DNA of 64,000 bases from Ashinkailepas kermadecensis. Lineage: Eukaryota > Arthropoda > Thecostraca > Neolepadidae. Below, piece after piece: positions 13,501 through 27,100 of the stretch; the first letter of the stretch is position 1, and each line of letters begins with the position of its first letter. The stretch is taken from contig JAOTOM010004788.1 of the NCBI GenBank assembly GCA_034440615.1, positions 407,528-471,527 of the forward strand. Direction: 5' to 3'. The notes under the pieces are model-generated. The model saw only the letters and a program-made list of their open reading frames with translations. It was not told the origin of the DNA and did not search any database. The position numbers and the translations under genes were made by a program.

Positions 13501-16500
13501 TCGGTTACGCTGCTACTCTGCAGCTGGCAGACAGCTGTATGGGTCTCGGGAAATGTTTTCACACAATGCATCCAGGTGCCCACCACATATGTTTTGCACG
13601 TATGGAATGCAAAAATCCGTCACAGGCTGAATGCCTCCAGGAATAGTTGTCAGTGTTGTATAGAAACGCATTGGGATTGCTTAAGCTTTTTGTTCCTTTC
13701 ATTCGTTCTGCGACTCACCAAGCCCATATACAAACTGTGCCAACTCTGCGACGTTCTGCGACGAGCCAATTTGTATTGCATTGGGAAACCTAAGGCCGCG
13801 AGATATCAGCCATAGCTTGGTGTTATTACGCTGGCAGTCGAAGACAAGAACGCACCAGCTGATGTATACATTTCGGGCATGCTCGAGTGTCAGGGCATGA
13901 CCGGTGCTTACGAGGCACTCCCAGGCATTTATCTTTGGCGACTACTGATGTTGAAGCCAGACATGTGCGAGTTCAGTAATCACAGAGAATCAGGACGTAG
14001 CCCCCGGCGACCGAAGGCCACTCTCCACTGCCGAGACACCCATGAGACTCCACAAATACCCTCACCTACTACACATGCGTTGCACCCGGAATGGTTCCAG
14101 ACGTTTTTCTCGGCGCAAGAGGCAGCGCTGGCTGCCGGCCAGCCGTCTGGACATGGGTTTGACCTCCGTGGCCGACGGCGGCGATAGACGAGCGACTGGC
14201 TCTCAGCCGATACATGGGCGGCAGCTGACTGTCTGGCTGCTCCAGTCTCGGCTCAGTGCCAGCGCCCAGCTCCACACGGCAACCACCTGGACAAGCGCAC
14301 CGCGGTCGCCGATTTTGCCCTCTTGTGAACCGCGTTTTGTCCCTGTGCTTGCGTGGGAACAGTTCAGACTTCACCGAACATCCTCTGCTAACGAAGTTGA
14401 TACATTGACGACGAAGTTGACGTTCTTGATCTGATGCTGGATCCTTCCCACCTGCTAGCAAATTCTACTTTGACCTAATGTTTTTTTTTTTCCAAATTAA
14501 AATAGTTCTTGCTTGATGCCATCCCAAAGCAGGGGATATTACTGAAATGACGGACAGGGGAGGGGCACGGCGATGTCTAACCCGTAGTGAGCCGATCCCT
14601 CGTCCCTTAGTGAGCCGGGTCTATGTCCATTAGTGATCCGGGTCTCGGTCCCATAGTGAGCCTGGTCTCTATCCCTTAGTGAGCCTGGTCTCTATCCCTT
14701 AGTGAGCCTGGTCTCTGTCCCTTGGTGAGCCTGGTCTCTATCCCTTAGTGATCCGGGTCTCGGTCCCATAGTGAGCCTGGTCTCTGTCCCTTAGTGAGCC
14801 TGGTCTCTGTCCCTTAGTGAGCCTGGTCTCTGTCCCTTAGTGATCCGGGTCTCGGTCCCTTAGTGAGCCTGGTCTTTGTCCCTTAGTGAGCCTGGTCTGT
14901 CCCTTAATGAGCCTGGTCTCTGTCCCTTAGTGAGCCTGGTCTGTCCCTTAGTGAACCGGGTCTCGGTCCCATAGTGAGCTGGGCCTCGGTCCCATAGTGA
15001 GCCTGTCTCTATCCCTTAGTGAGCCTGGTCTCTGTCCCTCAATGAGCCGGGTCTATGTCCCTTAGTGAGCCTGGTCTCTGTCCCTTAGTGAAGCTGATCT
15101 ATGTCCCTTAGTGAACCGGGTCTCGGTCCCATAGTGAGCGGAACCTCGATCCCATAGTGCGCAAACATCTGTCCCATAGTGAGCCGGCACTCCATCCCGT
15201 AGTGAGCCTGTCCGATAGTGAGCCGGGTCTCCCTTCCATCGTGAGCAGACTACCGTCCATGGTCAGCCGGCCGGAGCCGCAGCGATGACGCCCGGTCCGA
15301 ACAGGGTCCTGACCGGCCGGTCGGCACCGCCAGACTAGGCCAGGTCCACTGACACGCGCCGGCGGCGGCGGCGACAGCTCGCCTGGCCGGTCCGGACCGG
15401 GTCTGGGCCGGCCGGTCGGCACCGCCAGACTAGGCCAGGTCCACTGACACGCGCCGGCGGCGGCGGCGACAGCTCGCCTGGCCGGTCCGGACCGGGTCTG
15501 GGCCGGCCGGTCGGCACCGCCAGACTAGGCCAGGTCCACTGACACGCGCCGGCGGCGGCGGCGACAGCTCGCCTGGCCGCGGACCGGGTCTGGGCCGGCC
15601 GGTCGGCACCGCCAGATAGCCAGGTCCACACGCGCCGGCGGCGGCGGCGACAGCTCGCCTGGCCGGTCCGGACCGGGTCTGGGCCGGCCGGTCGGCACCG
15701 CCAGACTAGGCCAGGTCCACTGACACGCGCCGGCGGCGGCGGCGACAGCTCGCCTGGCCGGTCCGGACCGGGTCTGGGCCGGCCGGTCGGCACCGCCAGA
15801 CCAGGCCAGGTCCAGGTCCAGGTCCACTAACCAGGTCCAGGTCCACTGACCAGGCCAGGTCCACTGACACGCGCCGGCGGCGGTGGCGACAGCTCGTCTG
15901 GCCGGTCCGGACCGGGTCTGGGCCGGCCGGTCGGCATCGCCAGACCAGGCCAGGTCCAGGTCCAGGTCCACTAACCAGGTCCATGTCCACTGACCAGGCC
16001 AGGTCCACTGACCTTGCCAGGTCCACTGGCACGTGCTGCCGGCGGCGGCCATAGCCTGCCGGCGCGGTATTGAACGGAGCTCATGTGCTTCGCCTGGGTT
16101 AAATTTTATTGAAATTGTCATAACAAAAAGAAGGCTTTGGAAGAATTGCATGGTCTTGTTCACCGATCAGGCAAAACAAATGCCCTTTCACATTGTATGT
16201 ATTTGGTGCTGGCCTTAAGCAGCGTACTTCTCAACCTTCCACTGCGCTCTGTATATTGCGTACATAGATTGCACACAAGCTTCAATCAGAAATAAAAACT
16301 CCATGTAGATGTTTTATCTGTCGCCACGGGTACTTTCGTCATATCCCCGAATGGCGCAACACTTATTCGCTGGGCGAATGAACCTTTATACCAAAGCAGT
16401 AACGTTTTATAAGAAAATATTGGACCTGACCATAGCAGATTTTCCCCGCTTTCTTCATATTGATTTTCTCCGATCTGAAGGAACCTCGAAAGAAACAAAT

Positions 16501-18631
16501 TATGCAAATGACCGGGAATGCATTGATGACTGTCAAAAGAACAACTAATTTTCTCACTTTTGCATTAGAATATACGCTGAAATGGTGCACGAACTTACCT
16601 TGCTACCAGCAAGGTAGTAGTTGAAGTAGCTACTTCAGCACTTGTCTTGTTACCCTTGAGGTTGTCTGGTGGACAACTAGACCTACAGCCACTTCAGCTA
16701 CTTCAGCACTTGTCTTGTTGCCCCTGATGTTGGCTGGTGGACAACTGGACCTTCAGCTACGTCGAAGCCGTAATGTGACTTCGGCTAATCCGCAAAATGC
16801 GTTTATTTCAACGTTTTTTTTACTGAAATGACTTGATCATTTGCTCTAAAGTGATGAAATGCAGCTGGTAGGGCGGTGGTGGTACGGTGCTGAAGGGTAC
16901 TCTACTGTCAGATGCCTTTTAATGTGCACGGCATGCAGGTACAATTACACACCGGCTGGACCCGCCACCAGCTCCGGTGGACGACATCTCGCCCACGCTG
17001 GTGTCATGTACGCGCCTCTCAATGTGACCTGTGGCGGCGTGACCTGGAGACAGCTGTTGGCAGCCGAAATGCCGAGCGATACCTCCCACACATGTATCGC
17101 CACTCGATGCGTCCTGTGAAGCCTCCTTCCCCTCCCACCCCGCACAGGCAGCGGGGTCCCGGTAGTCAGCATTGGTCCCGGTACGCGCACGCTTTCGACA
17201 ATAGCTTCAACTAGCTCACGATTGTGTTCAGCTTTAAGAGGCCAAGAAACTGTTTTTTTTTCTTGAGCAGCTGGTGGAGTAATTCGGGAGACTGAATCTG
17301 ATCTGAACTAACCTTGCGATGCACTGTTTCTGGTGACAGGTAGTTGTTGAAATCAGCATGACTTCTGACCATACCCGGCGGAGGCGGGGCATGGGCTCGC
17401 TGTTTCTCTCATGTAACTGAAGCACATGTCAGGTAAATGTCAGGCTATCGTGTCCATAATCGCACTTATATTATCATCGGCAAGAACAATACGGTCCTCC
17501 AACAATTCCCCGACCCTGAAGGCGCGAAAAGCTGTTGGCGAATTGACACACGCTATGCACTGTGCATGATTTGTAGCGTGCGTCCTGTGCCAAACCATCA
17601 GTCATGACACTGCCGAATACACTCCACGGCGGGTCAGAGCACCGGCATGGGCTCGGCGCCAGGCGGCTTGGCACGCGTCTGAGTTGTAGCGGCGCCGTGC
17701 CTGACTTTGGACGGCTGCTGTTTATTACGGCTACTCGGCGGCTCCGTAAACAGTTCCGTTTGACACGGACAAGGCCGTCGGGGCTAAGCATGTCGGATGT
17801 CGTAGTAGTGTCCAAGTATCATCTGCTACCGCTCGTCACCTGTCTGCGAGGTCCCACCGTGGCTAAGCATGTCGGATGTCGTGTAGCTGGTGTGCCGACA
17901 TCGGATACCGCCGACACGGCGCGGAAGTGGCGCCTGCTTCCGCTCGGCTCCTGTCTGCGAGGAGATCACGGGTCGCAGCAGCCGTCTGCTACCTGGCGGG
18001 CTGATCAGCAGTGAGCTGCAGTGTGTGCGAGGCGGAGTTTGGCGCACGTACTGCACCCCGTACCGCTTAGCCGGGAACATGCTCGCCCCTTTCTTCCCCT
18101 CGATTTTTGAAATCTGGATTCATGTGCAGTAGCGAGCGAATAAAAATGTTCTCTGGCTGTGTTTATATTAATTGACAACTGTTGTGCACATTCCTGTCAT
18201 CTGACATTTCAGGTCATTGAAAAGGGGGCTCCTTTCGAAATCCCCCCCAAATTTATTTTTTTTGGGACTTAAGGGGGAAAAAACCGGGGGGGGGTTTTCA
18301 ACAAACACACATACCACAAAAAAAAAATAAAAAAAAGGGGAAAAGAGAAAAAGAAAGGGTTTTTAAAAAAAAAAAAACTTTTATTTAAAAAAAAGGAAAA
18401 CACACAACCCCCCCCCCCGCCTCCTTTGTTGGTTGGGGTGGCCGCCCCCCCACCCGGCGCCGCCCCCCCCCCAACCCCAACCCCCCACCCCACAACATTA
18501 TTATGGGGGGGGGGGGGGGGGGGGGTGGGGGGGGGGTGGGCCGGGCCCCCCCCACAACCAACAAAAAAAGGGGGGGAAATATAAAAAAATATAAAAAATT
18601 AAATAAAAAAATTTAATAAAATAGCCTAAAC

Positions 18632-18669
<38 letters not shown>

Positions 18670-21600
18670 ATGTTAATTATATTAAATATATTAAATTTAA
18701 AATATAAAAAAAAAAAAAAAAAAAAAAAACCCAAAAAAAAAAAAAAAAAAAACAAAAAAAAAAAAAAAAATGATCACAACCTGGACGCTCAGCTTTGCCT
18801 TGTTCTCACATGAGCCTTCTTTTCATATGCATTATGTGCCTTGTTCTCATATGCACCATTCCAGTTAATGAAGTGCCCAGTGTCAAGGCTGTGCACCACA
18901 CTAACCTCGGATGTCTTGTAGACCGCTCCTGGTTTTGACAGGCTATGGGTATTTTGCTTCCATCTTTGTGTATGTTTGTTCCAGTCTCGCCGATGCAGGT
19001 CCTTTAACAGTCGCTACATTTTATCTTGTAGAAGGGATACGTTCAAATTTGAGGAGATGAAACTTACTAGGTCTAGCTCGTTATCTGCCCAGCAGGGAGT
19101 CTTGATGGATTAGATGTTCCAAAAATCGGCTGGGCCTTTCTCTGCTGCGATGAGTCTGCTCGTATATCGGTACCATATGCATTGCGGTCTTCAGTTGTTA
19201 AGAGTATGCTCTTCTCGGCTTTCCATGAAAATGGTGCTGATGAGTGAAGCTACCGGAAGCCGTATGGCAGCGCCGGAAACATGTTGGTAGAACCTCTCTC
19301 TAAAGTGGAAGCATGCTGTATTGAGGATCAGGTATGTAGCATCTTCAGCGGTCGGCTGAGTGCAATATTGAATGGTTTGGTTTGTTCCGGCAGTGTTTGT
19401 TGTGTGGCTATGCCGAGAGAAGCATTTGCTGTACACCGTATGGAAGCGTCCAACGATCCTAGGAGATAGTCTTATGATGGTACGCAATGACTTGGTGTTT
19501 TCGCTAGTTCACTTTCGTTCACCACATGCCGTGCCGATGGATTTGCCGACCAGCGGTGAAAGCAGTTGGTGCACGTGCCTGATTGTCACACACGCTAATG
19601 GTGCCGTCGCCGAAACTGTGGGCCACAGTGAGGCGACGCGTTGGCAGAGCGCAGAAGATCCACACGATCTCGGAATGGGGACACTTTCTTGCGAGCCGAA
19701 CGGAATCCGCCAGTGGATTCAACATTCTAAACGGTCACCCTTTTCCTTCTATCAGATGTCTCGGAGTGTTTTCGGATAGTTTGTTTGCTGGGTCATGTCA
19801 CTGGTCTATGCGAATCGCATCCGAACATTGAACAGTCCGTGCATTCACACAACTGCGTCTGTGTGATGTTGATATGTTCATAGCATCTCGGGGTGAAATG
19901 AATGTCCCAGTCGCTAGGGCTATCTATTAAAAAGTGCAGTCGTCTGCCAGAGGCGCAGCTAAGGGGCGGGGTTCCGACCCACCCCCACCCCCGGCAGCGA
20001 AATATACACTGGATGAAAGGAGAAATGTTGAGATTTTCACCACACAAAACCCTACATTTTCGGAGCGCTTCGCGTGCCGCAAGCTTGTTCTGTTTCATCA
20101 CATTTGCTTTTGGTCGGCCCTCCTTAGGAAAATCCTGACTGCGCCACTGGTGTCTGCTATTATCCGCAATGTATCAGCTTACTGGGAGGAAGGATTCCCT
20201 CGAAACGTGCTGCACGTGCCGAGAGGAAAGGTGAAACCTCCTGCTCACAATAAGCCGTTCGGCCGAGAGAGGGGGTTAAGCCCGAGCGAGTACTCCCGTG
20301 TATGTGCAACAAACGTTAACCTGAGCGACCCGAACCGAACTGATCCCACCGTCACGCTATGGAAACAAGAATGCATTTGTTTGTTTCAGTGGTCACATTC
20401 AAGTCCTTCACTCAGTATTGTACCTGGTCCTTCATTTTGATCGCTGTGCACTTTCACGACAGCATTCTCTTTGAGGTGCATGCACTTTTCTGTTCAAGAA
20501 GAAGGCTTCATGGCGGAACCTGGCCTATGTTGGGTGGAGCAGCACCGACTTAGGGTCAGCCTGTCAGCCGCCAGTCACGTGGTTATGTTGTCATGCCACG
20601 CGACTTATGTGCCACAAATGTGTGAAGGCTTACATGTGGCGGCGGAACGAAATCCTACTGAAATCAATGTAATACTATAAATGCGATCGAAGTTAACTAT
20701 CTGGCAACGGCAAAGGGCAGGAGCTGAATAATAGATTTCCTTGGGAGGGAACTTAACGTCCAATGAGATTATTTGATATGGGAGGTTTTACGGGACACCA
20801 TGGACAAGGGGTATGTGGCAGGAAGGGGACAAGAAGCCAGATGGGGTGCACTAATCCAACAGAAACGTTAATATTGTAATAACAACGGAAGCTGGGTACC
20901 AACTGTGATACCAAACGAGTGCACAGTCGGCCCGTTCCCGCGCGATGTGGCCTGACTGACAGCCACAGGTAATTGTCTGCCCGGCCTCAACTTCCAGCCG
21001 CATATGAGGTGGATGTCGAAACTTGACACGTCGCTATGGCTTTGTTTTTGGCCCGGTGAGTTACTGCGGCCTGAATGCACCGGCCGTGTTCGCCTCGGAT
21101 ACAAAGGTTTATGGCGTCAAGGGTTTTTTGCAACCGTGTAATTCCGACGATTTCTGGTAATACAACGCTATATCAACCGTGACATCCATCCACCAGGATA
21201 GATAGATGGATGGATGGATGGATGGATGGATGGATGGATGGATGGATGGATGGATGGATGGATGGATGGATGGATGGATGGATGGATGGATGGATGGATG
21301 GATGGATGGATGGATAGATAGATAGATAGATAGATATATATATAGATAGATTAGCAACAATGGGATAAAGTTTAAAACGTTCATGCCCATACCGGTCAAG
21401 GTGGGCCTGCGGATAACATTTGTCAACATCTTCATGTACCACCATGAGAAGATCTGGCTCAATACCTGCCCCACCTCCAGCGTCTCGTCCCATTTGTCAT
21501 CGACGTTATGCCGACGATCGCTTTCTTTTGTTTCCTGATAGGACACATCCACATCCATCTGACCATAATCCAACAAGCCGACATCCATCCAAGTGTCGTC

Positions 21601-24107
21601 TTTCTTCATTGGTTCATGAATTTAGTTGCGCCTTGTGTGGGGCGTCATACGTAGGTTCTATCCAACGTAATCTCGACTGTGGGATCAAGCAACATTTGTG
21701 AAAGTTTGTAGGCATTGATTTCACCAAGGAAGTTGAAGAACTTGGATCGTTTCCCTTTCTTGACATATGGATGTGAAAAGTCGCCAGTAATCTGCAGACA
21801 TCAGCTCTCCGTAAGCCCACCTGTACCGGTATGGGCGTAAGCTTGTTTGGTTTCATTCCAATGTCGCTAAAAAGTGAGTCATGAAATCATCTGTATTCCT
21901 GGCATTTCACTTCAGTTCAGCCTACTCGTCCTTCCATAAAAAGGTCGCATATTTGACATCGTTAAACGAAATGCACTTCCCATCCAGATGATTCATGAAT
22001 GTACCAAAAAAAACCTTGAACCGTACGTTCCAACAAATTAGGGGAACTTATGGGAACTTGTGCTCGTTCTACGAGTTGCACGATACTATGCCCGACCTGT
22101 TCTTTGGCAGGAGCGAAGTGACAGTCGCTCCTATCAGTCCCCTATCCGTGTCGGTTTCCTATCTGTGTCAATTCTCTATCTGTGCCACTTCCATGTCTGT
22201 GTCAGCTTCCAGCCTGTGTCAGTTCCCTGTCTGTGTCAGTCCCCTGTCTGTATCAGTCCCCTACCTACATCAGCGACTTGTCAGTCCCCTGTCTGTGTCG
22301 GTTCCCTGTCTGTGTCAGTCCCCTGTATGTGTCAGTCCCCTGCCTACATCAGCGACTTGTCAGTCCCTTGTCTGTGTCAGTCCCCTGTCTGTATCAGCGA
22401 CGTGTCAGTCCCCTGTCTGTGTAAGTCAGTCCCCTGTCGATGTCCGGCAAACATTGATTCCATGGTGATATCAACCGACGCAATATTTCACCTCTGTGGA
22501 TCACGTGGGCACTGTCGGCTGCCCTTCCTTGACTACCTGAGAATGGCAGCAATAACTGCGACCGTTGACTTCGCCAGGTGGCTGGCGGTGACCCAGTTCC
22601 AGCCCACCGACGCACGTCAAGCGTTCCTCTGTATGGACGAGCCTGCTCTGAAGGCCACCTTCGAAGTCATACTGGGACGCCCCAAGCACATGTCTTCCGC
22701 TTCGAACATGCCCATCAAACGAACGGAACCAATGTAAGTATGTCGTGAAGCAAACTAAGAACAACTGCACTACCAATGCAGCTACAGCTCCCCATTTTAC
22801 TGGTTGCCTACGGAAATTGTGATTGTTTTTCTACAATATTGGCTAAAGATCGGAGTATCATATTTGAATGTTTGCCGTATGCGTATATGATCAGTCTACT
22901 TCCGCTAGATGTCTTCAACTAACTACATCTATCACATCTGGGTATTTTGACTACTGTGCTACCTGTACAAGGCGACGGTGACCTGGGGTGCCTCGGGGTG
23001 TCTGTGACCCGATGTCTCGCATGACGTCACGCTGATGACCTGCCGGACTGTGGCCAGCGACGGGATGCCGGGGTTCGTGTGGGACATCTACGAGAAGTCT
23101 GTGCCGATGTCCACCTACCTGGTGGCCTTCATGGTGTCCGAGCTGGCGGTTCGCGAGGCCGACCCCGGAGTCAGTGACACCCTCTTCAGAGGTCAGTCGC
23201 ATTCCTGGCTCCGACAGCCGCACTCCAGGTTCGGTCATGGTTCCCTGGGTCCGCTGGTATTCGCCTCACAGGTGGAGCACATCGCATCGAGAGATCCGCG
23301 ACATTTTCTCCACATGTGAATGCCATCTTCAAAGACGGATGACTATATTTAGCAACTCTTTCAGATGTATTCGTTTACGAAACAATTTAATATCAATTTC
23401 CGCCTCATATCGACTTTCAGCGAACGTTGTTTTCTCTCTGCTGACGGCCTCCACTAATTAACTGGCATCGTTCAACTCTCTGCTATGCTGTTTATCTATA
23501 ATCTGAAAGAAGTTGACTGCGTTCCATTTGCCGTTCATCAATGCTCGATACCGATTGATCTGGCGTCACATTGCCTCTCGATAACTCGTTCCAACTCGCC
23601 TGCAGTGTGGGCGCGCCCCAACGCCATCGAGCAGGCGGAATATGCACGGAAGATCGGACCGCAGGTGCTCGAGTACTTCGAGCAGTTCTTCAAGACCGAG
23701 TTTCCACTGCCCAAACAAGACATGGCCGCCTTGCCGGACTTCGCTGCCGGGGCAATGGAGAACTGGGGCCTCATCACCTACAGGTAAACTCACGCGTAAT
23801 CCGGTGTTAAAGACGTATACCTAGTCTTCAGAAAACGCCTGTCGGCTACTGAAAAAGAATGATCAGAGATCCTAGCCGATGTACACAAAACGAGATGGTA
23901 AAATTCAGTCATGTCTTTCTGGAGTCGCTTAGAAGTGACTAAAGGAGCCCCATACGCTGACCATGCTTCCTTGACACGCCACGGTGATTCGGCCATGCTG
24001 AAGTATCCGACGATGTGACCATGCTGCCGTACCCCTCTCCAGGGAGACGGCCATGCTGTACGACCCGGAGGTGTCGTCGGCCAAGAACAAACAGCGCGTG
24101 GCCGTGG

Positions 24108-24142
<35 letters not shown>

Positions 24143-27100
24143 AACCTGGTCACGCCGTCCTGGTGGACTGACCTCTGGCTCAACGAGGGATTCGCCAGCT
24201 ACGTCGAGTACCTCGGCGTTGACGAGGTCAGCCAATGATCAGGGAAACTCTGAGCAGATGTGACTTGTGTGACGGTAGACACGAGGCGATAACCAGACGT
24301 GCCTCGGCGTGACGTCGTGAGATGCTGGTAAGTCTGGGAGCTGACGCCAGTTAAATTCAGGCCTCTGAGCTGATAGAAGGCGAATATCTGGAGTGAATGA
24401 TCACTGGCCATCAGAGGAGCCATTGAATTACAAGCGAACTGATACATTACCGAATGAAAGCCACGTGTCTAGGTGTACGTAGCTTTCACTCAGTTCCCGC
24501 CATTTCCTGCCATCCGTTGACGTTCGCAGGTCTGCGAACCAGAGCGAACCACGTGGAGCCTCGCATATGAAAACTAAGGGTGTTGATTAGAGCAATTATT
24601 TTGTGCGGAGAACACGAGTTAGATACCGTTAGCCACAACACGCCATGGCCGATCATATATATCAAACTGTAAGCTACTCAAATCCTGATGCATCGTTCAA
24701 AGTATTTTGCCGCTATCATTTTGAATTCGGAGATGCGTCTCTAAATACCGACATTGGCACCTTTTTAACCCGATGACTATATGATCAGGACAGTCAGCAG
24801 CACGGCCACTATATGATCAGGACAGTGAGCAGCACGACCACTATATGATCAAGACAGTAAGCAGCACGGCCACTATATGATCAGGACAGTCAGCAGCGCG
24901 GCCACTATGTGCTCAGGACAGTCAGCAACACAACCACTATATGATCAGGATAGTCAGCAGCACGGTCACCATGTGATCAGAACAGTCAGCAGCACGGCCA
25001 CTTCACGATCAGGGCGTTGGTGCGTCATAGAAGCCAACTAGCAATCAGTCGTGCATGCAGGCGGACCAGTCTTTATGTCTTCATTACAATATTGTGACTT
25101 CAGGCTCCTAGTTCGACGCCAGTCGTATCCACGGCACACAGCGGCCATACGGGACGTTCAGTTCGGTATGGGACGAATTGTCTTTTACTTAATGCCCGTG
25201 TCGTACGGTTCCAACCCTATGTCGTCAGACCTGCGGGGTACGCAGATCAGCGGGACACCAGCTGTGTCGTCAGACCTGCGGGGTACGCAGATCAGCGGGA
25301 CACCAGCTGTGTCGTCAGATGCGTACAGATCAGCGGGACACCAGCTGTGTCGTCAGACCTGCGGGGTACGCAGATCTGCGGGACACCAGTTGTGTCGTCA
25401 GACCTGCGGGGTACGCAGATCTGCGGGACACCAGCTGTGTCGTCAGACATGCGTGGTCGCAGATCTGCGGGACACCAGCTGTGTCGTCAGACCTGCGGGG
25501 TACGCAGATCAGCGGGACACCAGCTGTGTCGTCAGATCAGCGGGACACCAGCTGTGTCGTCAGACATGCGTGGTACGCAGATCTGCGGGACACCAGCTGT
25601 GTCGTCAGACATGCGTGGTACGCAGATCTGCGGGACACCAGCTGTGTCGTCAGACCTGCGGGGTACGCAGATCAGTGGGACACCAGCTGTGTCGTCAGGC
25701 CTGCGGGGTACGCACGCCGTGGCCGGCGCTGACACGCGACATCGTGGCGCGGCCGGCCGCCGCCGTTTGTTTATCTCCTGCGCCCGGCCCGCGCACGACG
25801 CGGTCACGCCAGTGACGGGCAGTGTTGTCCGGGCGCCGTGTCCGGCTCTGTGCGACGAGACGCCACGCGACCTGTTGTGCGTGCAGATCAGGCTGACGAC
25901 CTGTTGTGCGTGCAGATCAGGCTGAAGTCCGGTTGTGCCGTCACGTCACTGCAGAAGTCACAGTCATCCACTGCACCCGGTCGGCTGCAGAACCGACGGG
26001 ACAATAGCGGTAGACCCGCCGCGTCATTGGTGACGGCTCCTCTCGCTAGCACCGCTGCAGACTACACATCCGCGTTACATCATAGGGTATATGGCGTAAT
26101 GCGTGGGGCTTTATGTTGCACGGTATTTCCGAACTGTACATGTTAATTCCGCTTTCCAATGTTGACCGAGCCTGTTCTACAATCAAGAGGTGAAAAGCGA
26201 AAATACACCGCACACACACACACGCACGTACATATATCTAAAAACTTCCCTGTACCTCCTCTCCCACCGAGAGGTAGGATGGGGTGCAGTGAGGTGCTTT
26301 GTCCCTCAGCAAAACGATGGGGGGGGGGTCAAAGCTCACGTTCAGGGCTTCCCCGCCCCTCTGCACCAATGTGCAGTACTGACGGACGCTGGAGTTGTCC
26401 GAGGGATCAATTAACCTGACAGACACCAGAATAGTCTTCACGTTCCCCGGTGTTAAACCATTGATTAGGTCAACACTGCAGCCAAGGGTGGGATGGGGTG
26501 GCTAAGGGGGACATAGCCCCTATCCCCTTGGCGGCAGAAGGCACCATGGCCGCTACAGGAGGCCCCGTGGTAGACACTAAGGGCCCATTTATCGCCACAG
26601 AGGAATCTCTGGCCGCGACGGAGTTCCTCACGACAACGACAGAGGAATTCACTGGCAGCTAGCTCTCCTTTGACCGCCACAGGAGGCCCCATGCCTGCCG
26701 CAGGAGACCCCCTAACTGCCACGGAAAGCCTCGTAACCACGATAGGTGTCTTGTAGCCGCCACATGGCCTCAACAGGAGGTCCCGTAGCCGCGACAGGAG
26801 ACTCCATGGTCGCCACAGGGGGCCACATGCCCCGCCACATAGCCGTGACAGTCGTCGTGTGGCCGAAAGTGGGCTCCGACCCCAAAGGTCTATTTCGGGT
26901 CTGAGGCCCCTGGGAAATGTAGACCACTCAGAAATTGTCCCTCGCCGTGCAAAACGTCAGGCCGCGCCGTCGTATTAGGTGAGTGCCCTCTCCTTCCCAA
27001 TGCCCCAACATCCCAAATGCTACGAAAAAGTGGTAAATCAACTAAATATATACCAAAATATTCGCCTTCCCTAAAATACTCTACGACGCAACACTGGCTT

